A DNA stretch of 64,000 nucleotides from RBG-13-43-22 sp040755035 (GCA_040755035.1 JBFMBU010000254.1:3200-67199); one strand, 5' to 3'. Shown: positions 16,151 to 24,249, numbered from the stretch's first letter. Numbers and translations: made by a program. Notes: generated from the letters alone by a model not told the origin.

Positions 16151-16738
16151 TCAACTCAATCGATGCAGTACGGACAGGGCATGTATGGCTTTTTCCGGTG
16201 AAGTAAAAACAGGAATCTGCTGCTCTTCCAGCCATTGCAGGGTCTCATGGGTCCCCGACTCCATCCCCGCCACCCAGACGGCCAAGGGTTTGCCCGAGAG
16301 GGGAAGCCGGTTAAAAAACCCAAGAAATTCCCTCGGCGCCTGGACGATCATCTGCCGGGGGAGCTGAATATGGAGGGCATCAACCGCCTCGTCCTGGCAC
16401 ATGGCCGTAACCAGGGTTTCATAAACCCGGAAAGAGTCGTTGAATTGCAGGGCGACACCGAGGTCGAAGGGGTTGGAGGGAGTGGCCCAGGGAGGGGAGA
16501 CGGAACGGAGTTGCTCGGTGGTTCGTTTTCCGGGAATGGCCATCTTCAGCCCCTCCTGCTGAACAAGGTCGGACATGATTACCGCTTCACGATCTTGTCC
16601 TAAAATTACATGCCCGAGGGTCAGGGCATCGATGGAGAAACGGGAACGGATACGGGACAATAGCTGGTTGAGTATCCCCCCTTCCACCTCCAGGAGACCG
16701 GCTACGTAAGAGACGGTTCCGCCGCTAATCAGGACCAA
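16151..16738 (-). pseudogene. ADP-forming acyl-CoA synthetase alpha-domain, truncated relic
   Basis: The 195-residue frame matches the last part of the alpha region of acetyl-CoA synthetase (ADP-forming) and its relatives. It includes DLVQQEGLKMAIPGKRTTEQL, SVSPPWATPSNPFDLG, DALHIQLPRQ and GKPLAVWVAGMESG, ending IPVFTSPEKAIHALSVL. The N-terminal CoA-binding Rossmann domain and the catalytic His region are missing, as is an ATP-grasp (beta) part. The only start is a TTG without ribosome site. It is therefore a deletion remnant, although I cannot exclude a short expressed protein. The open frame continues weakly upstream to about 16870 with no recognisable homology. Confidence 0.6.
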
Positions 16739-17071
16739 GGGGATCAGACCAGACCGAGAAAGGAGACAGGAAGGGCCCAGCAGTATCTGAAGATTAATAA
16801 TACTGATTTTAAAATAAACATCCCCTACCCCAATAATCCCTTTTTCGAAAAACCTCGGCTTCCACAGTCATCATACCGTTGCAAAAAAAATATCCATTTA
16901 TTCATTCTAACCTGAAGCTATCAGTCTATCAAGGCGGTTTATTCATATCGACGGACCTCACCTTGAGTGTAGTCTAAAGGGGGTATTTAGTAAAGATGCT
17001 CATTTTCTATAAAGCCATGAGCGATAGTGACCTTAGAGGCATTACTAACAATCTGCCTTACCCTTCGGGAA

Positions 17072-17123
17072 AGGTGACGGGACGTTCGTGCAGAAAGAGG
17101 TGACGGGACGTTCGTGCAGAAAG
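17072..17123. repeat. 26-bp tandem duplication of the GGGACGTTCGTGCAGAA repeat
   Basis: AGGTGACGGGACGTTCGTGC plus AGAAAG is present twice head to tail (17072-17097 and 17098-17123) without mismatch. Its inverse core lies at 17311-17327, so a 263-bp segment is bounded by inverted copies. Confidence 0.8.
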
Positions 17124-17310
17124 TGCTTTGCTAAAATCACCCCTTTCAATCATATCGCTTTTTTAATTCTGTTAATTTACCCCCTGATGAAACCGCCTGA
17201 GAAAAACAAAATTTCGTCCCATTACATGGGGCAAAACTCCTTGAGCATCTAATCTGGCTGATCTAGGCATGATCATTTTTAACGAATTGATCTTTAATAG
17301 ACAAGGCAAC

Positions 17311-17334
17311 TTCTGCACGAACGTCCCCTATGAC
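17311..17334. repeat. Inverse copy of the GGGACGTTCGTGCAGAA repeat
   Basis: TTCTGCACGAACGTCCCCTA is identical over 20 bases to 6215-6234 and inverse to the 17072-17123 tandem pair over 17 bases. Confidence 0.75.
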
Positions 17335-17641
17335 TGAAAATGGTTTCCCCGGCCCTACAAAAACGACCCGGGAAAACCGGCTATCGCCGGCCTCCCCTCG
17401 GACTCGATCCGGGGGCGAACAGGTTTCAAGTACCCGAAGGGCCTGCCAGTGAGGGGGCGGCAAGTCGCCGCCACCTCGTCCCGCCTTTGTCTGTGGTAAA
17501 AAATGATTTTCAATTTTTAAAAAGGCTACACTGATACGGAAATAGAAGTTTTTTAGTGAAATTTATATTAAACGTCTAAAAAAGGTGGGTTTTTTTTAGA
17601 TTCCAAAATCCTTTCGGAATAAATGGAACCAACAAAACTAC

Positions 17642-17672
17642 TTGACTTTTAAAAAGAAATAATATCTATAAT
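17642..17672 (+). promoter_or_regulatory. Promoter-like site before a short terminated transcript
   Basis: TTGACT (17642-17647), 19-base spacer, TATAAT (17667-17672). The spacer is two bases longer than optimal. A strong terminator follows about 70-100 bases downstream, with no gene in between. Confidence 0.45.
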
Positions 17673-17678
17673 TCTATG

Positions 17679-17780
17679 TTATGTAAACATCAACTTTTTT
17701 CTTGCTTTCAACCCCTGCCAAAGGAGTTGTGATGGAAGAATAGACCCCATTTCTCGTCCGGAGAGAAATGGGGTTTTTTA
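17679..17780 (+). ncRNA. Candidate small RNA (~100 nt)
   Basis: A transcript from the promoter-like site would end at the hairpin ACCCCATTTCTC/GAGAAATGGGGT followed by TTTTTT (17744-17779). Inside lies AAGGAG followed by ATG GAA GAA TAG (17732-17743), a three-codon open frame that could be fortuitous. No Rfam family is recognised. It may be an sRNA or a leader whose downstream gene has moved away. Confidence 0.35.
17743..17780 (+). terminator. Strong rho-independent terminator
   Basis: A 12-bp stem (17744-17755 with 17763-17774) and a run of six T. Confidence 0.8.
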
Positions 17781-18236
17781 TTTCCAAGCCAGACCTTCAA
17801 AACTCCTGATAATTTTCTGAATACTCCCTCAAGGAAACCGGTCCGGAGCAAAAAACTGGAATTATTAAACAATCCATGTTTTTTACTAATAATTTCAAGA
17901 AGATAAAATTTGGCCTTATAACCTTTTTGTAACCCCGAGTCTGCTAATAAAAAGAAATAAAAAGTTGGAAAAGGAATCTTCTGGGGAAAACTCCAGGAAA
18001 TTCTATTTTCCAATCTGTAAGCAATCTGTAAGCGTTCCTGTGATAGGAAATTTATTAATAAACGATCGTCTTTTTTAAAGGAAAACAGGAGGGGTATAAG
18101 TATAAGTCCCTTGATATTCAATATGTTGCGTTGACTGATCAATAATAAATTTATAGAGCATTTAAATTTTTAGAAATAGATAGAGATAACCGGAAATTTT
18201 TCAATAAACAATTTCATGAAAAAGGAGGGAATGGTT

Positions 18237-18551
18237 ATGGCGATTTTAAAACTGAATTGTATTTGTCCCACGGAAAGTTTTGCGGAGATAGCTAAACGTG
18301 CTCCTGAAGTAGTAGCAAAATTTCCAGTTCCTGAACATGCGACAGTCCGCGGACCTTATATTAAAAGTACACTGGAAGGCCTGAAATGGTTTTTTATCGT
18401 TGAAGTCGAACCATCAAGAATGTACGAGGAACGGTTACGTTTGGCGGCTGTGGGAGGAGCTTATCATGGAGTCCCGGGGTACAAATGGAATATTGAATAT
18501 TGGACTACCCAAGAGGATACTCAAAAACGAATAGAGATTTTCGGAAGCTGA
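18237..18551 (+). CDS. Small conserved-looking protein, function unknown
   Basis: A 104-residue protein without signal peptide or membrane segment. The pattern of alternating strands and helices (LKLNCICPTESFAEIA..., then LKWFFIVEVEPSRMYEE and GVPGYKWNIEYWTT) suggests a ferredoxin-like alpha+beta fold similar to dimeric alpha-beta barrel proteins; this is inference. The start at 18237 is preferred over ATGs at 18216 and 18231 because GGAGG (18224-18228) is 8 bases away. It is the first gene of an A/T-rich island of secreted proteins and shares a genomic context, but not clear similarity, with the 19576 gene. Confidence 0.6.
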   Translation: MAILKLNCICPTESFAEIAKRAPEVVAKFPVPEHATVRGPYIKSTLEGLKWFFIVEVEPSRMYEERLRLAAVGGAYHGVPGYKWNIEYWTTQEDTQKRIEIFGS

Positions 18552-18687
18552 GTTCACGCACTGAGACGACAAAAAGCAAATTCAGAATCGTTTTTTTTTG
18601 AAAGAGGGTTGGGGTATTGGAAAAATTAAGTTGTTTTTTGCATTAAGGATAACACCGAATATTCACTTACCAAAAAGGAGGCTGACC

Positions 18688-19542
18688 ATGTTTAATCAAA
18701 AAAATTTGTTTTCCGTATTGTTTGTGATTTTGGGTTTGGTTATGGTTATTCCGGTTGCCCAGGCGGAGCGGCAAGAATTGGAAGGGATTGGCTGTGCTTC
18801 AAACACATTTACTACAGTGCAAAACAATCCAGGGCAGATATATATTGGAACTTGGGAGGGAAAGGGTATCTTTCGGAGCACCCATAAGAATAAAATTAAC
18901 GACAATAATACCTTTCATCAGGTGGGAATAACAAAGGGATCTCAAGCCTTTGGAGGATTATTTTGGCATGGATATTCGAAGAACATGAGTCAAAACGGAG
19001 ATTTTGCTATTTGGGAAATTTCCGGAAATAACAAGGATGGATCAAGATCAAAGCTGATTTATGGCACCGGAAAATATAAGGATGCCAAAGGCGAGATGAT
19101 GCATAAAGTCATCACTAAGGGAAGACCGGTTGTCGAAAACACTGAACAGGTTTGCCAACAGAGTGTGGGCTGGATTGAACTTTCTGCCGCATCGACATCC
19201 TCCTCTACCCCGGCTTTTAAACCGATCCGGGATTTTAAGGAAATCGCCGGGAAATGGGAAGGGAAACTGGACGGTCCGGGCTGGAGCACCAAAATGACCG
19301 TTATCTTCAATAACGATGGTACAGGTGACAGTTTTGTTTCCCAGGACAGTTCGATTTTTATGTATTCAGAAAAGGGCCGTTTTCCTATAGAGCGAAAGTT
19401 GGTAGATGGTAAAATTCGTACCAAGAACTTGCTTTCTGGTGGGACCGGGTTTACTACCTTGCACGAAGAAGGCGGTAAAAGATTTTTAAAAAGTCAAACC
19501 GATGATGGAGCACAAATAGGAATTTATGAACTCGTAAAATAA
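18688..19542 (+). CDS. Exported protein, beta-barrel (lipocalin-like) fold, unknown function
   Basis: A 284-residue exported protein. Residues 1-26 are a signal peptide ending VAQA. Two similar halves seem present: one around YIGTWEGKGIF...LIYGTGKYKDAKGEM and one around IAGKWEGKLDGPGWSTKMTVIF. The G-T-G-x-Y/F-x-D-A-x-G motif is typical of allene-oxide-cyclase-like or DUF3224-like barrels and recurs in the protein at 23722. The ATG at 18688 follows AAAAAGGAGG, so the longer frame from 18598 is not used. Two Cys are present. Its role is unknown; with the neighbouring secreted proteins and esterase it may act in the periplasm. Confidence 0.65.
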   Translation: MFNQKNLFSVLFVILGLVMVIPVAQAERQELEGIGCASNTFTTVQNNPGQIYIGTWEGKGIFRSTHKNKINDNNTFHQVGITKGSQAFGGLFWHGYSKNMSQNGDFAIWEISGNNKDGSRSKLIYGTGKYKDAKGEMMHKVITKGRPVVENTEQVCQQSVGWIELSAASTSSSTPAFKPIRDFKEIAGKWEGKLDGPGWSTKMTVIFNNDGTGDSFVSQDSSIFMYSEKGRFPIERKLVDGKIRTKNLLSGGTGFTTLHEEGGKRFLKSQTDDGAQIGIYELVK

Positions 19543-19575
19543 TCATTTTACAATATCAAAAAGGAGGATAAGGGA

Positions 19576-19875
19576 ATGTACACATTGGTTCGAACGATAG
19601 GGCTTATACCCGGACCGGCTACCGAGGCCTTTCAAGTTGCACTGGAAATTACAGAATACCTGAACAAAAACTATTCGACTAATTTAAAGGTTTTCATCCC
19701 CATATTCACCACATTGTCAAAGGTTGCCTGGATAGGGAATTACGAGAACCTGAGTATAATTGAGGAGATTAACCGAAAACTCAGAACGGATCAGGGGTAT
19801 TGGGCGCTGGTAGCTAAAATGGGGGAAAAAGTAATCGAAGGTTCCGGAAAGGATGAATTGTTTCAATCCTTATAA
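19576..19875 (+). CDS. Small protein with dimeric alpha-beta barrel-like pattern
   Basis: A 99-residue cytoplasmic protein with AAGGAGG before its ATG. The strand/helix order (MYTLVRTIGLIPG, helix AFQVALEITEYLNKNY, strand VFIPIFTT, strand VAWIGNYENLS, helix, then DQGYWALVAKMGEKVIEGSGKDEL) resembles NIPSNAP/ABM-like monooxygenase folds, in particular the D-x-x-Y-x-x-L-x-x-x-x-x-x-V-x-G-S segment near the end. No catalytic residue can be assigned. It lies just upstream of the duplicated esterase fragment, so its 3' flank was altered by that rearrangement. Confidence 0.55.
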   Translation: MYTLVRTIGLIPGPATEAFQVALEITEYLNKNYSTNLKVFIPIFTTLSKVAWIGNYENLSIIEEINRKLRTDQGYWALVAKMGEKVIEGSGKDELFQSL

Positions 19876-19885
19876 CCCCAGACAA

Positions 19886-20104
19886 GGGAGAGCCTCCTTG
19901 CCGGAATGGAAGAAATGGTCTAACGATCAGGGGGGACCCAAGAAAATTGCATTCAATGCCTCTTTTGACAAAGCGGATATAACGATGATGAACGAAGAAC
20001 TGACCATAGAAGGAGTCTTTGCTGAACTTAACAAGACCATCAGTTCGCTTCCACCAAATGCTCAAAAGGCAGCCAAGGGCTTTCAATGGAACAGGCCTTG
20101 GTAG
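19886..20104 (+). pseudogene. 3' fragment of a carboxylesterase, duplicated relic
   Basis: This segment encodes the last 72 residues of the carboxylesterase gene at 20612-22417 with few changes (for example GRASLPEWKKW here, GKASLPEWKKW there) and ends at the same stop. It has no start and no hydrolase core. It is collinear, without gaps, with 22199-22417 at an offset of exactly 2,313 bases. The match continues through the ribosome site into the next gene, so this is the edge of a tandem duplication whose first esterase copy was deleted. Confidence 0.85.
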
Positions 20105-20128
20105 GGATAGGGAGAAAAGGAGGAAGAC

Positions 20129-20497
20129 ATGAAAAAAGTATTTTCTTATATTTTGATGTTCTTTGTAGTTTTAAGTCTGGTTACAGTGGTTTCTGTCACT
20201 CAAGCGGCAGATACCCTAACCGGAACCTGGGATTTGGAAGTTACCTCCACCAGCGGCAAATACAACCCAACATTTATCTTACAACAAGATGATAAAGAAA
20301 TTACTGGCAACAATTTTTTCGTGGGAGGAAGTGCCGCTAAAATAAGAGGAAAAATCCAGGGAAGCGATTTCCAGCTTACTTATAAGATAGGACACATTGT
20401 AATATACAAAGGAAAGATCGAGGGAGACCAGATCAGTGGTTCCGTCGATTTGGGACCTAACGATAAAGGCACCTTCACTGGGGTAAGAAAAAAATAA
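20129..20497 (+). CDS. Exported small beta-barrel protein, copy 1
   Basis: A 122-residue exported protein: signal peptide 1-27 (MKKVFSYILMFFVVLSLVTV...TQA), then LTGTWDLEV, TFILQQDDKEITGNN and the tail YKGKIEGDQISGSVDLG...GTFTGVRK. The pattern of short strands with G-T-W at the start and I-x-G-x-V near the end suggests a small lipocalin- or avidin-like barrel. It is a paralogue of the 22442 gene: the signal peptide and upstream DNA are nearly identical, while the mature parts have diverged strongly. Ligand and function are unknown. Confidence 0.7.
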   Translation: MKKVFSYILMFFVVLSLVTVVSVTQAADTLTGTWDLEVTSTSGKYNPTFILQQDDKEITGNNFFVGGSAAKIRGKIQGSDFQLTYKIGHIVIYKGKIEGDQISGSVDLGPNDKGTFTGVRKK

Positions 20498-20611
20498 GGG
20501 GTTTTTCTAAGTGGAAAGAGGGTAATTCTTCCTCCATTTATACACATCGTAGTGACCGAACCTATTTTTCAAATATTTTAATTCAGAATAAGAAGAAGGG
20601 GGGAAATTCAA

Positions 20612-22417
20612 ATGAAAAGATTTATATCTCTTTCTGGACAAATTGGAATAAGTTTTATCATCATTTGCCTCGTACTTTTTGCCGGATGCGCAGGCGTCCA
20701 AACCTCGGGCAAGACGGCTATTGACCCAACGGTAAAAACAGCGTTTGGTCAAATTAAAGGTTTTGTAGATCAGGGCACCCTTATCTGGAAAGGTGTTCCT
20801 TTTGCCAGTCCCCCGGTAGGCTCTTTACGCTGGGCGCCACCCAAGGATCCGGTGCCCTGGGATGGTATCAGGGAAGCGACAACATCCGCCAAGAAGTGTA
20901 CACAGCTTCAGACTACAATTGATTGGATTCGTACAGGGAAATTGGATCCGGACAGCAGTGAGGATTGCCTATACCTTGATATCTATCGCCCGGAACGTCC
21001 CATACACCAGGGTCTACTCCCGGTGTATGTCTATATCCATGGGGGCTCTAACTTTGGGGGATCTGCCAGTCAATATGATGGTAAGGTCCTGGCGAAACAA
21101 TCGGACGTCGTGGCAGTTTTCGTCCAGTACCGGCTCGGACCTATGGGATGGTTCTTTCATCCGGCGATTCAGACCGGTGGGACGAACCGACTGACCGATT
21201 CGGGAAATTTCGGGACCCTTGACAATGTTCAGGCCCTGAAATGGATTCAGAAAAACATACAATCTTTTGGAGGGGACCCCCGTAATGTAACCATAACCGG
21301 AGAATCTGCCGGTGCACACAATGTCATGAATTTAGTTGTGTCTCCTCAGGGCAAGGGGTTATTCCATCAAGCCATGTCCCAAAGTGGTGGCATGGCTACT
21401 GTAACAACAACTTCAGCTCGAAATTCTGCCAATGTAATTATTGAAAAGATCATCAGGTATAAAGAGAATGTCGGGGTAGCGGAGGCTACGGCACGCCGCA
21501 CAGCCATGGAAAACGACGGGACACTTAAGGCCTTTTTAAATGAAATAGATTCAGGTACGTTCTGCATGGCCCAACTTAAATTTCTCCCAATGCCGCCTTT
21601 TCCTGCAATCGAAGACGGAACGGTAATCCCAAAGGGGGGTTGGATGCCCACTATTAAGGCAAAAGCACACAATATGGTCCCGATTATACTTGGCAGCAAT
21701 GAATACGAAACCAAACCTTTTATGCCCCTATATTTTGGAATGGTTAAACCGTTGGGAGTACCTTCCAGTACTTATACCTGGTTTAATTTAACTGATGTCT
21801 TCAAAGGGAAACAAAAACCTGATGGAGGGATGATTACCGTCAATGATGTCCTTCCAACCCAGGCCGACAAAGACCTTTATGAGATCACGGGTTATCATGG
21901 GAGCCGGAACTGGACGGCCAAGTATGTAGATACAGTTGCCCGTGAATTGGCAAAAGTGCAAGACAACGTTTATGCTTACTTTTTTAGATGGGGAGGGAAA
22001 GGCTCCGGGCCGTCACCTTTCGATTTTGTATACGGGGCTGGGCATGGGGGAGAGATTCCTTTCTTTTTTGGGACGGAAAAAGGCCTCTTTGGTTACCCTT
22101 TTGTCCCCGCCAACGAGGCTGGCCGGAAAGAACTTCAGAAGGGCATGATGAAATATCTTGAGAATTTTGCCTGGTCCGGTAATCAGAACAACCCAAGCGG
22201 GAAAGCCTCCTTGCCGGAATGGAAGAAATGGTCTAACGATCAGGTTGGGCCCAAGAAAATAGTATTCAATGCCTCTTTTGAAAAGGCGAATATAACGATG
22301 ATGAACGAAGAACTGACCATAGAAGGAGTCTTTGCTGAACTTAACAAGACCATCAGTTCGCTTCCACCAAATGCTCAAAAGGCAGCCAAGGGCTTTCAAT
22401 GGAACAGGCCTTGGTAG
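20612..22417 (+). CDS. Type-B carboxylesterase lipoprotein
   Basis: A 601-residue enzyme of the carboxylesterase/lipase type-B family. The N-terminus is a lipoprotein signal with FAGC and lipidated Cys26, so it should be membrane-anchored outside the cytoplasm. The oxyanion loop YIHGGSNFGG, nucleophile GESAGAH (Ser232), acid Glu364 in GSNEYE and base His478 in GAGHGGEIPFF form a complete triad. It hydrolyses carboxylic esters; the natural substrate is unknown. It sits among small exported barrel proteins, and its 3' end plus the next gene are duplicated upstream. A ribosome site (AAGGGGGG) precedes the start. Confidence 0.9.
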   Translation: MKRFISLSGQIGISFIIICLVLFAGCAGVQTSGKTAIDPTVKTAFGQIKGFVDQGTLIWKGVPFASPPVGSLRWAPPKDPVPWDGIREATTSAKKCTQLQTTIDWIRTGKLDPDSSEDCLYLDIYRPERPIHQGLLPVYVYIHGGSNFGGSASQYDGKVLAKQSDVVAVFVQYRLGPMGWFFHPAIQTGGTNRLTDSGNFGTLDNVQALKWIQKNIQSFGGDPRNVTITGESAGAHNVMNLVVSPQGKGLFHQAMSQSGGMATVTTTSARNSANVIIEKIIRYKENVGVAEATARRTAMENDGTLKAFLNEIDSGTFCMAQLKFLPMPPFPAIEDGTVIPKGGWMPTIKAKAHNMVPIILGSNEYETKPFMPLYFGMVKPLGVPSSTYTWFNLTDVFKGKQKPDGGMITVNDVLPTQADKDLYEITGYHGSRNWTAKYVDTVARELAKVQDNVYAYFFRWGGKGSGPSPFDFVYGAGHGGEIPFFFGTEKGLFGYPFVPANEAGRKELQKGMMKYLENFAWSGNQNNPSGKASLPEWKKWSNDQVGPKKIVFNASFEKANITMMNEELTIEGVFAELNKTISSLPPNAQKAAKGFQWNRPW

Positions 22418-22441
22418 GGATAGGGAGAAAAGGAGGAAGAC

Positions 22442-22810
22442 ATGAAAAAAGTATTTTCTTATATTTTGACGTTCTTTGTAGTTTTAAGTCTGGTTACAGT
22501 GGTTTCTGTCACTCAAGCGGCGGATAGTATGACCGGAACCTGGCGTGTAAATGTTCAAGACCCTCCCGACCCCAGGGCGGCCATTTTAACTTTTATTTTG
22601 CAACAAGAGGGCGAACAAATTGTTGGGACCCTTCACGGGCCGTACGGAGAAAAGAAAGTTAAAGGTAAAATTCAAGGTACCGATTTCGAATTAAAATATT
22701 TTTCCGTTATTAATATAACGTATAAAGGAAAGGTTGAAAGTAACAAGATCAGCGGTACCGTTGACTTTGAAAATGTCGGGTTGAGATCCTTCAAGGGTGA
22801 AAAGCAATAG
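22442..22810 (+). CDS. Exported small beta-barrel protein, copy 2
   Basis: A 122-residue paralogue of the 20129 gene, with an almost identical signal peptide (residues 1-27) followed by MTGTWRVNV, ILTFILQQEGEQIVGTLHG and YKGKVESNKISGTVDFE. The mature half differs at most positions from copy 1 although the DNA before residue ~30 is near-identical. This suggests recent conversion or duplication of the 5' part, or selection on the mature domain. It begins 24 bases after the esterase with AGGAGG, so the two are probably co-transcribed and act together outside the cytoplasm. Confidence 0.7.
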   Translation: MKKVFSYILTFFVVLSLVTVVSVTQAADSMTGTWRVNVQDPPDPRAAILTFILQQEGEQIVGTLHGPYGEKKVKGKIQGTDFELKYFSVINITYKGKVESNKISGTVDFENVGLRSFKGEKQ

Positions 22811-22898
22811 AATTCAATATATTGTGTATTATTTTTTATTTAATGGTCAGATAGTCAAGATAACCTGTCTTCCAGCAACGCCACTTTTATCTAAAGGA

Positions 22899-23002
22899 GA
22901 GGCAAGGATATGGAGGAAATTTGAAACCCTCGTTTCTCAATTAAGAACTGGGGGTTTTTTTATAGAGGTCAACATCAAATCATACAAAAGGAGGGAATAA
23001 TC
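22899..23002 (+). promoter_or_regulatory. 5' leader with terminator-like hairpin, copy 1
   Basis: A ~105-base leader beginning GAGGCAAGGATATGGAGGAAA. It contains AAACCC...GGGGTTTTTTT (22924-22960), a hairpin plus T run resembling an attenuator, then TATAGAGGTCAACATCAAAT and the ribosome site of the 23003 gene. A closely similar leader lies at 23616-23721. Confidence 0.5.
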
Positions 23003-23506
23003 ATGGTCGCAAAGAAATCGTTGATTTTTGCAATAGGTCTTTTTGTCATTTCGGTTTGGATATGGGGTTCCGCTACCCCGGCGTTATCAGAAACTATTAA
23101 CTGTAAAGGCGAAGGGAAATCGGTTCCTCTGACGATGATAAACGATTCAACCGGTTCTATTATTGGGATTAACGAATCCAAGGGCTCTTTCACCTGTGAT
23201 AGTGGTGAAACGGGTACCGAACATGATCTCCTTTTATGGGAACAAAATGAGCGCAAGGAACTTCTTATACAAGGATACTCCATATTAACGTTTAAGGATA
23301 ACTCAAAAATAATCATGAAATCTAAGTTTACCGAAATCCCGGACCCCAAGGGTGAGGCCCAATGGATCTTTAATGGAACGTCAGATATTCTCCGTGGGAA
23401 CATGCGCTTTAATGGTATTAAAGGAAGCGGTTCTTTTAAAGGCAGACAGAATGGTTATAACATTGATATGGAATGGACTCTGACTTTCACTTTGCCTAAA
23501 AAGTGA
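23003..23506 (+). CDS. Exported protein, unknown function
   Basis: A 167-residue exported protein: signal peptide to about residue 31 (WGSATPALS), then a Cys pair (INCKGEG, FTCDSG) that could form a disulfide, and a strand-rich C-terminal half with NGTSDILRGNMRFNGIKGSGSF. It ends TLTFTLPKK, like the next gene (TLTYTLPKK). It resembles the barrel type seen in the other island proteins and is a distant paralogue of 23722. AAAAGGAGGGA precedes its start. Its leader carries a terminator-like hairpin, so expression may be controlled by attenuation. Confidence 0.6.
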   Translation: MVAKKSLIFAIGLFVISVWIWGSATPALSETINCKGEGKSVPLTMINDSTGSIIGINESKGSFTCDSGETGTEHDLLLWEQNERKELLIQGYSILTFKDNSKIIMKSKFTEIPDPKGEAQWIFNGTSDILRGNMRFNGIKGSGSFKGRQNGYNIDMEWTLTFTLPKK

Positions 23507-23615
23507 TCTATGAGATTAAAAAATAAAGCGCGGGGTTAAACACAGTCCACTCTGATTTAGTTTTTCATTATACCAACTTCAAATAATAATTATGAACCTT
23601 TGAGTAATTATTAGG

Positions 23616-23721
23616 GAGGCAAGGATATGTAGGAAATTTGAAACCCACGTTTTTGAGTTAAGAGGTAGGTTTTTTGTTTTATAGAGGTCAACATCAAATC
23701 ATAAAAAAGGAGAAAATGACC
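23616..23721 (+). promoter_or_regulatory. 5' leader with terminator-like hairpin, copy 2
   Basis: Matches the 22899 leader: GAGGCAAGGATATGTAGGAAA, then AAACCCACG...GTAGGTTTTTTG (23641-23676) and TATAGAGGTCAACATCAAAT before AAGGAG. The base-paired ends of the hairpin are kept although the loop differs. Confidence 0.5.
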
Positions 23722-24231
23722 ATGGCTACAAAAAAATCAACCGTTATTCTGTTCGGAATTTTGGTGGTCTTAGCCTGGGTCCTGGGGTCTCCCATTCTGG
23801 CAGGGGCCGAGACAAAGAATTTCAAGTATTTTAGCTACCCGAGTAAAGTAGAGACATTTCTGGTTGGGGATGTAGATGGACACAGGGTTTCTTTTAGTGT
23901 TGGGAAAACTTTCTTTTTGCTCGAAGACGGAGACATAGCGGTTTCAAATCAGGTTGTTACATCAGATATGATTAAATTTTTAGGTTCTTGGAACCAATAT
24001 GGAATTTGGAAATTTACAGATGGTTCAACTATTACCCTCAAGGTTCAAGGTACCCTTGAGGAGGGAGGAAAAGCCAGTATAAAAAGTGAAATCATCAAGG
24101 GCACAGGCAGATTTGAGGGAGCTAAGGGAAGTTCAAGCTCTAAAATGAAATATCTTCCGATGGAAAAAGGGGACATTGCAGCAGTAGGATATGGAGAAGG
24201 TACCCTTACCTATACCTTGCCAAAAAAATAA
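23722..24231 (+). CDS. Exported protein with barrel-type GTGRFEGAKG motif
   Basis: A 169-residue exported protein: signal peptide to about residue 25 (SPILAGAE), then a strand-rich domain with FKYFSYPSKVETFLVGD, GIWKFTDGSTITLKVQGTL and the motif GTGRFEGAKGSSS typical of allene-oxide-cyclase-like barrels, ending TLTYTLPKK. The ATG at 23722 was chosen because AAGGAG is 9 bases upstream, the same spacing as in the paralogue at 23003. It is the last gene of the island, facing the ABC exporter genes on the other strand. The function is unknown. Confidence 0.6.
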   Translation: MATKKSTVILFGILVVLAWVLGSPILAGAETKNFKYFSYPSKVETFLVGDVDGHRVSFSVGKTFFLLEDGDIAVSNQVVTSDMIKFLGSWNQYGIWKFTDGSTITLKVQGTLEEGGKASIKSEIIKGTGRFEGAKGSSSSKMKYLPMEKGDIAAVGYGEGTLTYTLPKK

Positions 24232-24249
24232 TTATTAATACCAGGGTAA

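Larger units (their letters stand above)
16739..18236. other. Gene-poor 1.5-kb region with repeats and a possible small RNA
   Basis: No convincing gene lies here: open frames are short, lack ribosome sites and show no family motifs. It contains the 26-bp tandem duplication and its inverse copy (17072-17334), a G/C-rich patch (17340-17480) with short hairpins, and an A/T-rich zone (17500-18200). The promoter/terminator pair listed separately also lies here. It separates the housekeeping block from the secreted-protein island. Confidence 0.5.

Noticed and set aside
17708..18142. Minus-strand gene of 144 codons in the gene-poor region
   Set aside because: It crosses a strong terminator, has no ribosome site and is a hydrophobic/aromatic translation of A/T-rich DNA.
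18598..18687. Longer N-terminus for the exported protein at 18688
   Set aside because: The extension hides a clear signal peptide and the good ribosome site is just before 18688.
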